A stretch of 64,000 nucleotides of DNA from Rhodotorula mucilaginosa (lineage: Eukaryota; Basidiomycota; Microbotryomycetes; Sporidiobolales; Sporidiobolaceae): the NCBI GenBank assembly GCA_034406715.1, contig CP137867.1, forward strand, positions 806,001 to 870,000. The letters are read 5' to 3'. Each line of letters opens with the position of its first letter. Positions within the stretch are counted from its first letter, which is position 1. The translations under genes were made by a program, and so were the position numbers. Below the pieces are notes generated by a model. The model had not been told where the DNA came from and ran no database searches. It worked only from the letters and a program-made list of their open reading frames with translations. This document shows, piece by piece, positions 21,835 through 33,416 of this stretch.

Positions 21835-24308
21835 ATGTTTGCGCGCTCTCGCCTCGCCCAGTCGGCGACGCTCGTCACCCGCTCCATCACCTCGTCCGCA
21901 ACCCAGTCTGCCCGCGCAACCTGGCTCAAGGACCCCAGCACAAAGTACCTGTGAGTGCACACCTCGCTCTCAACCACACCAAGGAGGACGGGAGGGCGAA
22001 AGACGGGCGAGGTTCGGCGTGCCGAGGTTCTTCGCCCCAAGTCAACTTTTCCGCCCTTCGCCGACGGATTACGATCAAGCGCCACGGGCCACAGAGGGTG
22101 TGCGACACGGCTATTGCGGTCGAATGTCTGTCTGTCCACCGTCGCAGGTGGCGTCGGAGGCGGCGTTTCTCCTTTGAGGATCATTCGGCGTTAAGCAGGG
22201 AGAGCGAGTGCAGCCACTCTCGCAGGCTCCGGTCGCAAGCCGGTCCATCAGATTCGCGACACTTGAGACACAAGAACATGCCCACACCAATTCCCGTGAT
22301 TGCGCGCGCTGACCTCACCCCCCGCCACCGCCACCAGCCCGTTCCAGTCTGTTCCGCTGAAAGACCGCACCTGGCCCGACAAGCGCATCACAAAAGCTCC
22401 CCGATGGGCTTCGTCCGATCTCCGAGACGGTAACCAGGCCCTCGTCAACCCGATGACGATCGAGCAGAAGCAGCGCGTCTTCAACCTGTACGCTCACCCC
22501 ATCTTTGCTCTTCGGTGGCCTTCTATACCCGGGGCCCCCAATATAACCGACCCTGACCCAATATCTCAATCCCCGTTGCATAGCCTGCTCAAGTGTGGAT
22601 TCAAAGAGATCGAAGCCGGCTTCCCGAGCGCAAGCGAGACCGAGTTCTCGTGGATCCGCGGCCTGATTGAGAAGGACCAGTGCCCCGACGATGTTTGGCT
22701 GCAGGTGCGTGAACTTTCCGCACTCTTGCTCACTCACGTCCGAACAGCGCTAATACTATTACGCTCCAACCCGCAGGTCCTGTCGCCGGCACGGGAAGAG
22801 CTGATCCGGAGAACCATGGCCGGCGTCCGCGACGCCAAGAATGTCATCTTCCACATGTACAACGCTGCCGCCCCCGTCTTCCGCGAGCAAGTGTTTGGCA
22901 ACTCGAAGGAGCAGACCATCGCCCTCGCCGTCAAGCACGTCAAGCTCGTCCGCGAACTCGTCGACGAGGCGATCGCGCGCGGCGACCGCACCAAGTGGCA
23001 GTTCGAGTACTCGCCCGAAGCGTTCTCGCAGACCGAGCCCGAGTTTGCCGTCGAGCTGTGCAATGCCGTCCAGGAGGCGTGGTTCGCCGGCAAGGACAAG
23101 AGCAAGGAGGCGCCCATCATCTTCAACCTGCCCGCGACTGTCGAGGTCGCCACCCCGAACAACTATGCCGACCAGGTAAGCGGTCCACCCTGCACAGAGG
23201 GAGGCAGAGCCCTGACTTGTAAGGTTGCCCCCCGTCCGTGCAGATCGAGTACTTCTGCCGCAACGTCAAGGACCGCCAGCACGTCGTCGTCTCGCTGCAC
23301 ACCCACAACGACCGCGGCACGGGCGTCGCTGCATCTGAACTCGGCTTGATGGCTGGTGCCGACCGTGTCGAGGGTTGCCTGTTCGGCAACGGCGAGCGGA
23401 CCGGCAACGTCGACCTCGTCACCCTCGCGCTCAACATGTACACCCAGGGTGTCTCGCCCGAACTCGACTTTTCCAACCTCGAAGAGTGCATCGAAGTGAT
23501 CACGCAGTGCAACGACATCCCCGTGCACCCGCGTGCCCCGTGGGCGGGCGAGCTCGTCTTTACCGCGTTCTCGGGTTCGCACCAGGACGCGATCAAGAAG
23601 GGCTTCAGCTACCGCAAGAACGACGAGTCCAAGCCGTGGCAGATCCCGTACCTGCCGATCGACCCGGCCGACATTGGCATGACCTACGAGGCCGTCATCC
23701 GCGTCAACTCGCAGTCGGGCAAGGGCGGCGTGGCGTACCTCGTCCAGCGCGCCCTCCAGCTCGACCTCCCGAAAAAGATGCAGCCCGCGTTCTACCAGGT
23801 CGTGCAGGCCATCTCGGAGCGGACGGCCAAGGAGATCACCGGCGACGACATCGAAAAGGCGTTCCGCGCGAGCTACTACTTTGGCGAGCAGTACAACGGC
23901 CGCTTCGACCTCGTCGACTACTCGTTCGCGACTGGCGCCGACGGCAAAAAGACCTTCGAGGGTACCATCACCGACGCGGGCGAGAAGCGCTCGATCCGTG
24001 GCGACGGCAACGGTCCCGTTTCGGCGCTCCTGAACGCGCTCAACTCGGCCTTTGACGGCGGCTCGCACAACCTCGAAGTGCGCGAGTACAGCGAGCACGC
24101 GATCGGTGCCGGTTCGGACGTCAAGGCCGCCTCGTACGTCTGCCTCGTCGACAAGGAGTCGGGTCGCGTCACGTGGGGTGTCGGCGTCTCGACCGACGTG
24201 ACCGAGGCGTCGCTCCGCGCTGTCCTGTCGGCAGCGAGCAACGCCGCCGTCCCCGCCGAGCGTCGCATGACCGAGATCGAGGACGTCGTCATCGGTGGAC
24301 GAGTTTGA
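21835..24308 (+). CDS. LEU4: 2-isopropylmalate synthase
   Basis: Exons 21835-21950, 22338-22487, 22584-22704, 22777-23175, 23244-24308; 616 residues, close to yeast Leu4 (619). Condenses acetyl-CoA with 2-ketoisovalerate, first step of leucine synthesis. N-terminal residues 1-38 form a mitochondrial-type presequence (MFARSRLAQSATLVTRS, no acidic residue until WLKD). Catalytic barrel motifs: ITKAPRWASSDLRDGNQAL, KCGFKEIEAGFPSAS, NVIFHMYNAAAPVFRE, VVVSLHTHNDRGTGVAASELG (HTHND metal site), GADRVEGCLFGNGERTGNVD and ALNMYTQGVSPELDFS. The last 180 residues are the leucine-feedback LeuA domain (SVALLNALNSAFDGG-like). Intron 1 is long (387 bases). Introns 2 and 3 are multiples of three without stops; family alignment shows they are introns. 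Confidence 0.95.
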
Positions 24309-24715
24309 GCGCGGTCTTAAGTTCTCTCTTCTGCCTCTTTCCTAAGTTCTGCTCAAGTTGACCCCTTCGTTCGTCTCTCGAGTCGCCCTCCCGACCTTGT
24401 CCCCATAGCGCACCTCTTCTTCTTTTATGTTCAGCAACCATTTAACCCCCTGTTCGTTTAGCACTTTTTCCACATCGACAAAACATGCAATTCGATCTCT
24501 CGAGCGTGAAACCGTGATCCTCGGCTCCGGCATTATCTTGTTTGCGTGCATGAGATAGTCGGGTAGTTTCAGAACATGGCTACAGTAGTTCCAGTCTGAC
24601 AGAACGGTCCGCTCGCGCGGGGAGCACCGCAGCAATTTAACATCTCGAGTCTTTCTCCCTTCACTCTTGCTCGGGGCTACCAACGACTACTCCCCATGGC
24701 CCGAAGCTAGCGGGA
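24309..24715. promoter_or_regulatory. LEU4 3' flank and antiporter 5' region
   Basis: About 400 bases, AT-richer than neighbours (for example around 24420-24500), consistent with a 3' UTR followed by a promoter. It contains a four-residue uORF listed separately. A 113-codon minus-strand open frame here shows no recognisable domain. Confidence 0.45.
24696..24710 (+). promoter_or_regulatory. Minimal upstream ORF (M-A-R-S-stop) before the antiporter start
   Basis: ATG GCC CGA AGC TAG ends five bases before the antiporter ATG at 24716. If the transcript starts upstream, ribosomes meet this ATG first, so it could damp translation. The transcription start is unknown. Confidence 0.5.
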
Positions 24716-26470
24716 ATGCCAGCTACAGCATCCTCCATAGCGGCGCCGGGCACTGTCCCTTACGCCGAGCCCCACTTCCCACAACTCGCGACTGTCGTCG
24801 CTTTGCTGTACCTCGCTCAAGTCGCTCGCGGGATCGCCTCGAGGCTTTTCTACGCAGGCTTGCTGGGAGAGATTGCCGTCGGAGTCATCTTTGGTCCAGT
24901 CGGCAAGATCCTCGAGGTGCGTGCTTAACGAGAGATTGCTCGGTTCTGACGAGGTGCTGATTCTCTCTCCCTGCTTGCAGGAGTCATGGATGGAAACCTT
25001 CCTCCTCGTCGGCTATATCGGCCTCGTTTTGATCGTCTTTGAAGGCGGTCTGACGATGCAGCCGTCGAGCTTTGTCCCCCAATTGCCGCTCGCTTGCGTG
25101 ACGGCGCTGGTCGGCGTGCTGGCCCCTATCGCCCTCACGTTCGGCCTCTACCACGGCTATGGATATCCTACGATTGACGCATTCGCCGCTGGAAGCGCTC
25201 TAGCTTCGACTTCGCTCGGAACAGTAAGTGCGGGTGCTTCCCGTCAAAGTGCAGCCGCGAAACTGACGCGCTGTCGCCGGTCTCCAGACTTTTTTCGTTC
25301 TACGCGCGGCCGGTCCGGAACTGGGCGTCTCGAAAGTTGGCGAGATCTTGAAAGGCGCCGCTCTGATCGACGACGTCATCGCACTCGTCCTCCTTGCCAC
25401 GATCGAACCGCTCGCCTCCGACGGTGGCGACACCTCCGACCTCGGCTGGACCGTGGGTCGCCCGATAGTCGCCAGTCTGGCCATGGCAGTCGTCACGCCC
25501 GTCGCGGCAATTTGGATATTCGGTCCCGTCTTTCGATGGCGCCGCCTGAGCGACTGGGTCGCACGAGGCGGCCACAATGCGGAGCTGTTTCTCGGTGTTG
25601 CCGTCCTCAGCGCGTTCCTCGCAATTGCCGACTACGCCGGGACGACCATGCTGCTGGGAGCGTTCCTCGCCGGGTACTTTTTGAGTGCGCTTCCTGCACC
25701 GGGCTCCGCCGTCTCCTTCGTGGCCTGTTGGGACGCGTACCTCCTGCCGATCCACGAGCATGTGAGTCCCTTCGCCGCATCACCCCCTGACACTCACATC
25801 GTACTGAGACTTGGAGATTTCTCGCAGATACTCGTCCCCCTGTTCTTCATCTCGATCGGCTTTTCCATCCCGTTCCTCCAACTTTGGACCGGCAAACGCA
25901 TCTGGCGGGGGATCGTCTACGCTATCCTGATGACCATCGGAAAGCTGCTAGCCGGTTTACCCGTGCTCATCGTCGGCTTGATCAAGGATCGCCATGCGTC
26001 CGGCGGCTTGTTTGTCCGCTCGAGCAAGCCGGAAGATGGAGGCGCCGCTCTCGACTCGAAATCGCCGCCGCCGATACCGAGCAATACGTTTGCCGAGAAA
26101 GCTACATCGGACAACTTCGAACCTCGCGGTGTGACAAGAGGCAGTCTGTTCCGGAACGAAACTCTACCCGCGGCAGCCTTTGTTGGAATGGCACTCGTGG
26201 CGCGCGGCGAGATCGGCGTGCGTCAGCTCTTCGCGCCATATACCGAGCCTCGAACTGACACACACACCTCTGCAGGTGCTCGTGCTGCAAGTTGCTAGGT
26301 CGGCGTCCGCAGACTCGACTTCACCTGTATTGGGAGAGGAAGCCTATTTGACCGGCCTGTGGGCGGTCGCTCTCTGTACGATTGCCGGCCCCATCGCCTT
26401 TGGCTTTCTCGTCAAGCGCTACGGCGAGACCATCAAGCGCGGGCCTTGGGGTATATTGGCGAACGCATAG
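24716..26470 (+). CDS. CPA2-type cation/H+ antiporter
   Basis: Exons 24716-24916, 24981-25223, 25288-25761, 25828-26217, 26276-26470; 500 residues. Membrane exchanger of Na+/K+ for protons. About 11-12 hydrophobic segments are visible: LATVVALLYLAQVARGIA, AGLLGEIAVGVIFGPVG, FLLVGYIGLVLIVFEGGL, CVTALVGVLAPIALTFGLY, GSALASTSLGTTFFVL, KGAALIDDVIALVLL, AELFLGVAVLSAFLAIADYAGTT, LLGAFLAGYFLSALP, LVPLFFISIGFSIPF, IVYAILMTIGKLLAGLPVL, LPAAAFVGMALVARGEIG and GLWAVALCTIAGPIAFGFLVKRYG. The DD pair in IDDVIALVLL is typical of electrogenic CPA2 exchangers, and ARGEIG before the last helices is family-typical. A hydrophilic loop of 70 residues (DRHASGG to RGSLFRNE) precedes the penultimate helices. Confidence 0.9.
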
Positions 26471-26587
26471 ACCGATCGTAGATGATGTTGTTGTAAAGAG
26501 ACAGTCTCGCAAGAACTGGCTGGATGACGACGGCAAGAGAGTAAGGGCAATGCAGGGAAGCTACCGTCAAGCGGAATGGACCACCTT

Positions 26588-29261
26588 CTAGTCGTCGTAA
26601 TCACGGTCGCCGTAATCGCCTTCGTCCGGCTCGGCCGAATAGCCGAGCTGGGTGCGCCAATTGTCGGCTGGCTCTGCTGCTGCCGCCTCCTCATCCGAAC
26701 CGTCCTCTTCGTCTGCATCGACGGCTTCGCCCTCATGACGCGCGACCTGTACCGCCTGATCGAGCCAAACCTCTTCGTCGTCGGAGTGAGCGCCATAGTC
26801 CTCGTCGTCGCTCTCGCCGATCCCGTCCATGGCGAGCAACGCCTCGATCTTTTGTTTCCGCTCGGCCGTCATCTTGGTCTTCTTGGGTCTCGCCGTGAAG
26901 CCGTCCGACTCTTCGGTATCGGCGCGCTTCCGTGGTTGGCGACGACGCTTGGTATGGCTCGGACCGAAACACCCCCAGTCGCCTCGATCACCGATCTCGA
27001 TCTCGGTGAAGCCGTCGAACTTGTCGCCCGTGTCGTAGCCCGACGCAGCTCTCTCCGCCGGCGTCCACTCGGAAACGTTCGTGTTGACTTTGCGCGAGAA
27101 GGCGCGGCCTCGCCAGCGACGAACGGGGACATCTCGTTTCGGCTTGTCCTCCGAAGCGAGCTCGCGCGCTTTGGCCGCTTCAAGCATCTCCTTCGTCGAC
27201 GGGAGTTTCAGGAGATCGTCGACTTCCTCCTTCGGTCGGATGTACGCGTCGAGTTCTCCTTCGTCAAAGAGGTCTTCGTCGGCCGTAATCTCTTCGACAG
27301 GCTTGTACCACTGAAGGCGTTCGAGCCGAGTCGAAGGCTTGGCCGGATCGATGAGTTGCTTCTGAGGCTGGTCCTGTCGAGCGCTCATGTGCGCGAGCAC
27401 GTCCGCGGTTCCGTGGCCGGCGAGGAGAAGTTGGCGCATCTCGACCTCGTCGCGGATCTGCGGAACGGGCTTGGCGGGAGCGAGGCCCGCGTCTTGCGAC
27501 TCGGCGGCGCTGGGGGTGGGTCCTGCCAGCCCAAGAACGCCAGCGTCAAAGTCTGCACGTTTGCGACGCCGCTTGGGTGGTGGTCCGGTTGGACCGGCAC
27601 TCGAGTCTCCGACGCCGTTTTTGGGCGAGCTCGGCAGCGCGGGCGAAGCCTCGACAGAAGGAGATGACGCGGAGGAACCGCCGTGTAGGTTGTACATGTC
27701 CGTCGAGACACCAGAAAAGACAGGATCCGCAAAGTACGCTCCTTCGTCGTCGCCATCTTCGCCACCTCCGTGGCGCTCGCGATCGTCCCCTTCTCCCGGA
27801 GACGACTGATCGGCGTCCGGCTGAATGCCTTCGTTGCGCTCCATCGCTTCCTGGCCTTCGCGTGCAAGCTTCCTTTGCTTCGCATCGAGCGAACGGCGCC
27901 ACTGGACAATGTCGCCCGTATAAGCGACCAGGGCGCGTTTCCACCCACGCTTCGGCGTGGCCTTGCGGACCGCGGTAGTCTTCGTGGGTCTTCCGCGCTT
28001 CTTGGTCGTCGGAGCCGGGGTCGAGCCCTCGTTATCGTCATTGTCGTCGCCGACGGCGAACGTCCTCCCGGCGAGCCAAGGCAGGCGAGGCGCGTAATCG
28101 GCGAGAGCACAGCAGAGCTGACGATAGCGTTCCCCGATCGAGAACGGTTTGGTCCCGACCGTGTAGGCAAACTCGTCGATGAACTCGGCAAGCCCTGGTG
28201 CGGGGGTTCTGGCGACGCCTTCGAGCGCGACGAGGACGACGGCGCAAGCAATGTTCTGCGGCACGGAGTTATGCACGAGTTCTGTCTCGTTCACGAAGGC
28301 GAGGAGTCCGCTCGCCATGGTGCGGACGGCGGTGAGCGACAGCGAACGCAACCACGTGACGTTTTCGGGGCTGAAGTGTTTCTTCGTCGAAGGCGGACCG
28401 GCATGCAGGCGAGGGAGGCCGGCAGCCTTGGACGTCGAAGTGGCAGGAGCGTTGCTCGGACTGAAGAGGCGGTTGAGGTGGAGCAGGATGGCTTCGATGA
28501 AGAGCGCCGGCTCGTGCTCGTCAAACTTGAGTTTCAGTTCGTACTTGACGATCTTGACCGCACGCGTCAGCGTCCAGAGATTCTCGGCATCGATCGCGTG
28601 CTGCGCAGAGTAGAATGTCAGTGGGTTGTATCAAGTACAGACGAACAAGAAAAGGTGACTGGGACGCACGGCAAGTTGCATCAACGACAAGTCTTTCTTG
28701 CTCTCCATGGCGGCGGCGTAGATGCACGCAGCTGCATAGATCTCGGCCTTCCTGCCCCACCGGAAGGCGATCTTGTCCCTCGCCAGGCGGAAGAGGAACT
28801 GCACGCGGTCGAACAGGGCTTGCTGCAGTCCGAAGCGAGTCAGGACGCGGCGAATGAAGCGATCCGATTCCGTCTGCGGGCAGGTGCAAAGCCACTATCA
28901 GTCATCTCCTTCGCATGCGCCAGAAGGTCCAATTCGGTCGGATTTTACACACCTTCTTCTGGGATTGGTAGATCTGCCTGCTCTCGCCCGTCGCACGCGC
29001 CCAAGTGTTGCCCTTGCCGCCTCGACCGATCTGCATCCCCCCGAGGGAGCCATAGTCGCCGCTGAGCGTCCCCGCGCTGATGTAGTGTCGCCCGTTCTGA
29101 TAGCGGTCCTCTTCGTCGACGCGGGCGAGGTACTCGAACGCGTGGGAGGCGGAAGAGGTCGAGACGGTGCCGCAACGGGTGCAGGCGAGGGTGCCGAGCT
29201 CGGGGGAGTACTCGAGCGTGTCAACTCCGCCGCAGCTGGTACACTCTGTCGTGTCGCTCAT
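26588..29261 (-). CDS. BRF1: TFIIB-family transcription factor, probable TFIIIB subunit BRF1
   Basis: Exons 29261-28953, 28873-28670, 28600-26588; 841 residues. BRF1 recruits RNA polymerase III to tRNA and 5S genes. Seen: an N-terminal zinc ribbon (C7, C10, C27, C30; CTSCGG and CTRCGTVS), then cyclin-like helices (SDRFIRRVLTRFGL, LFDRVQFLFRLARDKIAFRWGRKAEIYAAACIYAAAMESK (in parts), LMQLAHAIDAENLWTLTRAVKIVKYELKL) and a second repeat (ENVTWLRSLSLTAVRTMASGLLAF, VPQNIACAVVLVALEG). The C-terminal 450 residues are charged and include EDLFDEGELDAYIRPKEEV, similar to the BRF1 homology-II block, ending in an Asp/Tyr-rich tail. The cyclin repeats are divergent, so TFIIB-family is firm and BRF1 identity is inferred from length and the C-terminal block. 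Confidence 0.75.
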
Positions 29262-29659
29262 CGTCGGCCCGCTCGGAGCTGCGTAGGCGTGGAGTATGGG
29301 AGAACACAAGCAACGCCTCGAGATGACTGGCGAGGGACTGGCGAGTCCGGCTCGGCGTCCCGTACCTGCTAGGATTCTCTCCACGCTGCGCAAGCTAAGC
29401 AGAATAAGCTCGCGGCAGCCCGTGCTGCCTGTGCGAGGGCATGTGGTGGGACGAGGAAGGAGCCAGAGACTTGTCAACTTAACCGAGATGTCAAAACCGC
29501 CAGACACTCGCTTATGACTACACGATACAGCACTGGGGGAAACGGAGGTGTCTACAAGCGAATGACAAGCCAGGAATGTACATCGCATCTTCAGAGCGCA
29601 GTTCCTGCGAGAGTCGCTCTTTGCGTCAGTCCACCTCATCTCGGGATATAACAGCCCGC
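29262..29659. promoter_or_regulatory. BRF1-like promoter and SYF2 3' flank
   Basis: About 400 bases in tandem minus-strand orientation. No tRNA-like A/B boxes, repeat or extra ORF stands out. Confidence 0.45.
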
Positions 29660-30965
29660 TCAAAGACGGCAAAACAACGCACCGCGCTCGAAGTTCTCCC
29701 TCGTCTCGCGGGTGACGTCGTCGTAGTACCGCGAGAGCTTGCGGTTGAACTGCCGGTTCTTCTCGTTGATCCAGGTAATGTCGCCCTGGTCCTCGTCGTC
29801 GCGCTGGCGGGACCGCTTCTGCCGCTTGTCGATGCTGCAACGACAAGGGGAATAATGAGTTCAGTGCGCGTTTCAACCCGTCGGGAACGGGAAAGAGTCC
29901 CGCATCCAGTCTTCAAGTGCACGTACTCGCTGTTGAGTTTCGAGATCATCCGGTCGACCTGATCGTCTGTCGGTTTGTGATCGGCATAGACAAAGCTGTT
30001 GGCGTCGCGGTACAGACCATTATCGTGCAAGACAGGTCCAATTTCTCCTCCCGTGGCCGCAGCGACGAGTGCGTCCGATTGCAAGGTCGCTTCTCGCTGC
30101 TTGTTGTAGGTCGCGAGATCGGGCTTGAAGTCGTCGAGGTCCTGCAAAGAAATGGGGATGGGTGTAAGGACTCGGGGCATATGGTCGGCGGGAACATGCC
30201 TGTAAACCGCACCTTTTTGTACTTTCGTCGGGTGACATCGTCGTAATCTGTGCCCAGGGATCCACCTCGAGTCAGTGAACGGGGCGCAGTGCCGGAGGTG
30301 CGTGCACCGGGTACTCACCCGTAAAGCTGTAGTCTGCTCTCCGTTCCTTCCGCGCCTGCTTCTTGTCCCACCGCTCGTTGTCCTCGATCGAGTACTCCCA
30401 GTTCTTTTTCCGCTCGAGGTCCTCGCCCGTCTCGGCCGCGCGCGCCTTCTCGCCCATCGCCTCGGCCTGTTGGCGCTTCCGTTCGAGCCTGGCGAGTGTC
30501 CGCGCCGAGGCGCGCTGGGCGTTGACTTCGGCAATCACGTCCTGTCGGTTTGCGCGAGCCGATTCACCCTGGGAAAAAAAGAAAGAGCAGGCAAAATCTT
30601 GGTCAGCCGACCCCGAGTCCATTGTCGTCCGAGTCGCAGAAAGGCTCCATTCTCACCATGCGCTTCCTGAGCTCCTTGAGCTTGTTCATGCGCTCGCTGA
30701 GATCGACGCCAGCAGACGAAGGACCCGCTGCCGAGTTGTCGTCGTCGTCCTCCTCCTCCTCGCGCTCCTGGTCCTTGTCCGCGGGTGTGGTCCCCTGCTC
30801 GAGAGCCTCTCGCTCCTCCATGGCGGTCGTCTCGGCCGACTGGGCCGTGGTGAGCTCTGCTTCGACCTCTTCTGGTGCGGGCGGCGGTGGAGCCGCATCG
30901 ACGGCAGGCTGAGTCGCTTCGGGCTGCTTGCCCTTGGCGGACCGCGTAGACTTGCGTGGCGGCAT
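29660..30965 (-). CDS. SYF2: Pre-mRNA-splicing factor SYF2
   Basis: Exons 30965-30657, 30568-30319, 30247-30213, 30141-29927, 29834-29660; 327 residues. SYF2 belongs to the NineTeen/Prp19-associated complex of the spliceosome. N-terminal 100 residues are acidic and disordered; LSERMNKLKELRKRM begins the helical core, followed by ANRQDVIAEVNAQRASA and ERKKNWEYSIEDNERWDKKQARK. Diagnostic C-terminal motifs are YDDVTRRKYKKDLDDFKPDLATYNKQ, DDQVDRMISKLNSDIDKRQKRSRQR and INEKNRQFNRKLSRYYDDVTRETRENFERGA (each read in parts). One exon is only 35 bases. Divergent from CDC42. Confidence 0.93.
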
Positions 30966-31765
30966 CTCGACACCTTCTGAACCTAGTCGCAGTTGCGGAA
31001 AGTGTGGTACAAAGGTGATGAAGCTGCTGGAGCGCTCTCGTCGTCGTCGAGGTCGAGGTCACGAAAGTCGTTGCCGGCCCTCGGAATATTGCGGAAGGGG
31101 CTAACGGGCGATGCGACAATGTAACAAATGCATCAGATTGACCCGCGGCAGACTCGGAGATTGTTTGTCTTTCGGTTGTTGACCGGCGAGAGGCCGTCAG
31201 CCAAGTCGAGCCAGCAGCAGCCGTCGCCCTCCGCTCGCCTCGCCACCGGTCCGCCCGTCGATACCGTGAGCCGCGTTCTTACTCGCATCAGGACTCGCCT
31301 GCAGCCGCTCGCCCGGTCCCGGCGCGCTCCGAGCGAGGGTGTCCGCCGGATTCGAGGGTCATGATCTCGTCCGTTTGTGGAACCACAGAGCCCCCTGCAG
31401 CACGCTCTCGCTCGCACGCTGGGTCGTGTGCGCGCGTGGCACTGTTCACGCGCCACATTGCTGCTGTCGCTGCTCGACCGCATTCGATCAGGCGCGCGAG
31501 GCTGACCGCTTGTCCGAAGGCGATCACACGGCTCGCTCGCGTGGCCAGGCAGCGATGACAACTCTGGCAGCGTGAACGAGCACACGCGAGGGCCACAGAG
31601 ACGCTTCGCTTAGAGACTACACAGCAGCATGCTGTTCACCCGTGACGTGATCTCCGAGACCCGGACGCTGACTCGCTCTTGTCCATTCACACTTCGACAC
31701 CTTCTCGCCGTTCGTCTCGCCGCCCAACCTCGCCTGCAGTCGCTCGCTTTTGCGCCATCTCGGTC
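30966..31765. promoter_or_regulatory. Divergent SYF2 / CDC42 intergenic region
   Basis: About 800 bases. Several spaced ACTCGC/GCTCGC words and C/T-rich segments occur near the CDC42 side (31660-31760). Open frames in both strands lack domain signal. No RNA gene seen. Confidence 0.45.
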
Positions 31766-32786
31766 ATGCAGACTATCAAATGCGTTGTACGTCTATCCCA
31801 GTCCTGCTTCCCTCCTCCAGGGAGCACATTCTCGCCAACGCTGCGACCCGCCCTCTTCCCCTCGCTCGGCATGTCGCCCCACCCATATCTTCTCGCACGC
31901 TCGCTCTCATGCAAATTCCGTCTGCGCGGGCCACTTGATAGGTCAGTGGAAACCTGATACTGATTCGCAATATTGATCTGCAGGTCGTCGGTGACGGTGC
32001 GGTCGGAAAGGTGTGTGCTCGCGGCACCCAATCTGCCGCAAATCGCCATCCGTCGCCATCCGCTGACTCGTCTCCATCGCCGGTACAGACATGTCTCTTG
32101 ATCTCCTACACCACCAACAAATTCCCGAGCGAATATGTCCCCACCGTCTTTGACAACTATGTATGTTGTCGTTCTTCCCTCTTGGACAGTTGTTGCCACT
32201 CAGACCTCGTCCGGGATGCAGAACACAGACGCTGACGTGGTGGCGCTGCACAGGCTGTGACTGTCATGATCGGCGACGACCCGTACACCCTCGGCCTGTT
32301 CGACACGGCCGGACAGGAGGACTACGACCGGCTGCGTCCGCTCTCGTACCCGCAAACCGACGTCTTCCTCGTCTGCTTCAGCGTCACCTCGCCCGCCTCG
32401 TTCGAGAACGTCAAGGAAAAGTGGTTCCCCGAGGTGCACCACCACTGCCCGGGCGTCCCGTGCCTCATCGTCGGAACCCAGGTCGACTTGCGCGACGACC
32501 CCGCCGTGCTCGACAAGCTCGCGAGGCAGAAGCAGCGACCGGTGCCCCCCGAGGCGGGTGAGCGGCTCGCACGAGAGCTCGGCGCCGTCAAGTACGTCGA
32601 GTGCTCGGCATTGACGCAGAAGGGCGTAAGTTCTCCCTTTCTTTTTCCAGTACTCGAGTCGCTCCCGACTGACTCTGTTGTCCCGGTGCTGTCGCCTCGC
32701 AGCTCAAGAACGTCTTTGACGAGGCAATCGTCGCCGCGCTCGAGCCGCCCGTCGTCAAGCGGAAGAACAAGTGCAGCATCCTCTAG
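31766..32786 (+). CDS. CDC42: Rho-family GTPase CDC42
   Basis: Exons 31766-31786, 31984-32010, 32089-32160, 32254-32625, 32703-32786; 191 residues, exactly the CDC42 length. Master polarity GTPase at the plasma membrane. All G-box motifs are present: GDGAVGKT (10-17), effector loop [41 protein letters not shown] (in parts), [27 protein letters not shown], and a polybasic tail with CAAX (KRKNKCSIL; Leu at X predicts geranylgeranylation). The first two coding exons are 21 and 27 bases, interrupting the P-loop region; the first intron is about 200 bases. Confidence 0.98.
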
Positions 32787-32877
32787 ACGGTTTCCCCTCC
32801 CGCATCGGTCACTGTATACTGCTCTACCCGCGGAGCCTCCTCTTCCTTTCGCTCCTCGTCCACAGTCGCCCCAACAA

Positions 32878-32915
<38 letters not shown>

Positions 32916-33416
32916 GGACTTGCCATGCCTCTTCACTTCCTCCCGATCCCGGCTCGCCACTCCCTCGCTTCTTCCTTTCCCCGTTTCGGCGAAACCTCCC
33001 CACCAGTACGAGGCACGACGACGACGACGATGGCGACTTACACGACAAGTCATCTCTGTGACCCCTCGACATCCCGCTCGTGCCAATTCGCCCTCCCTTC
33101 ACGCTCAGCACCTGTTTCTTTGGATCACACTCTCCCGGACTTTGTTCGCTCCCCAGTTCTTCCACGCGCGGTTCTGCCTGTCTCTCGGATTGCTTCCTCT
33201 TGTAATGCTCTAGTCTGTGCCATTTGATTCGGGCTTTCACTCGGGCAAGACAGAAAGCGAAATTGCCGGCCGACATGTCCGCGGCTCGCACGGAACGACG
33301 ACTTCCGGGGTTGCGTGGGCGACGCAACTTGCACGGCGCGAGCCCTTCTATCGTGCATATAGACGACGACCAAAGACTCCTGCTTCCTGCCAGGCCCCAG
33401 GCTGCCCCTCCGCAAG
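32787..33416. other. CDC42 3' flank and MTHFR promoter
   Basis: About 630 bases with a pyrimidine microsatellite about 95 bases after the CDC42 stop. A 365-codon minus-strand open frame spans part of it and continues through MTHFR exons; it has no domain signal and is treated as chance. Confidence 0.45.
32882..32913 (+). repeat. (CT)n dinucleotide microsatellite
   Basis: About 15 uninterrupted CT units (GA on the other strand), ending in CTCCTGG. Lies in the presumed CDC42 3' UTR. Confidence 0.95.

Noticed and set aside
22488-22776. Open reading through two LEU4 introns, suggesting a longer protein
   Set aside because: Conserved isopropylmalate synthase sequence continues only when both segments are removed, and both have good splice signals. 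Four stop-free 3n introns among about 99 is not more than chance.
24342-24683. 113-codon minus-strand open frame in the antiporter promoter
   Set aside because: Starts without ATG, lies in AT-richer spacer, no domain recognised.
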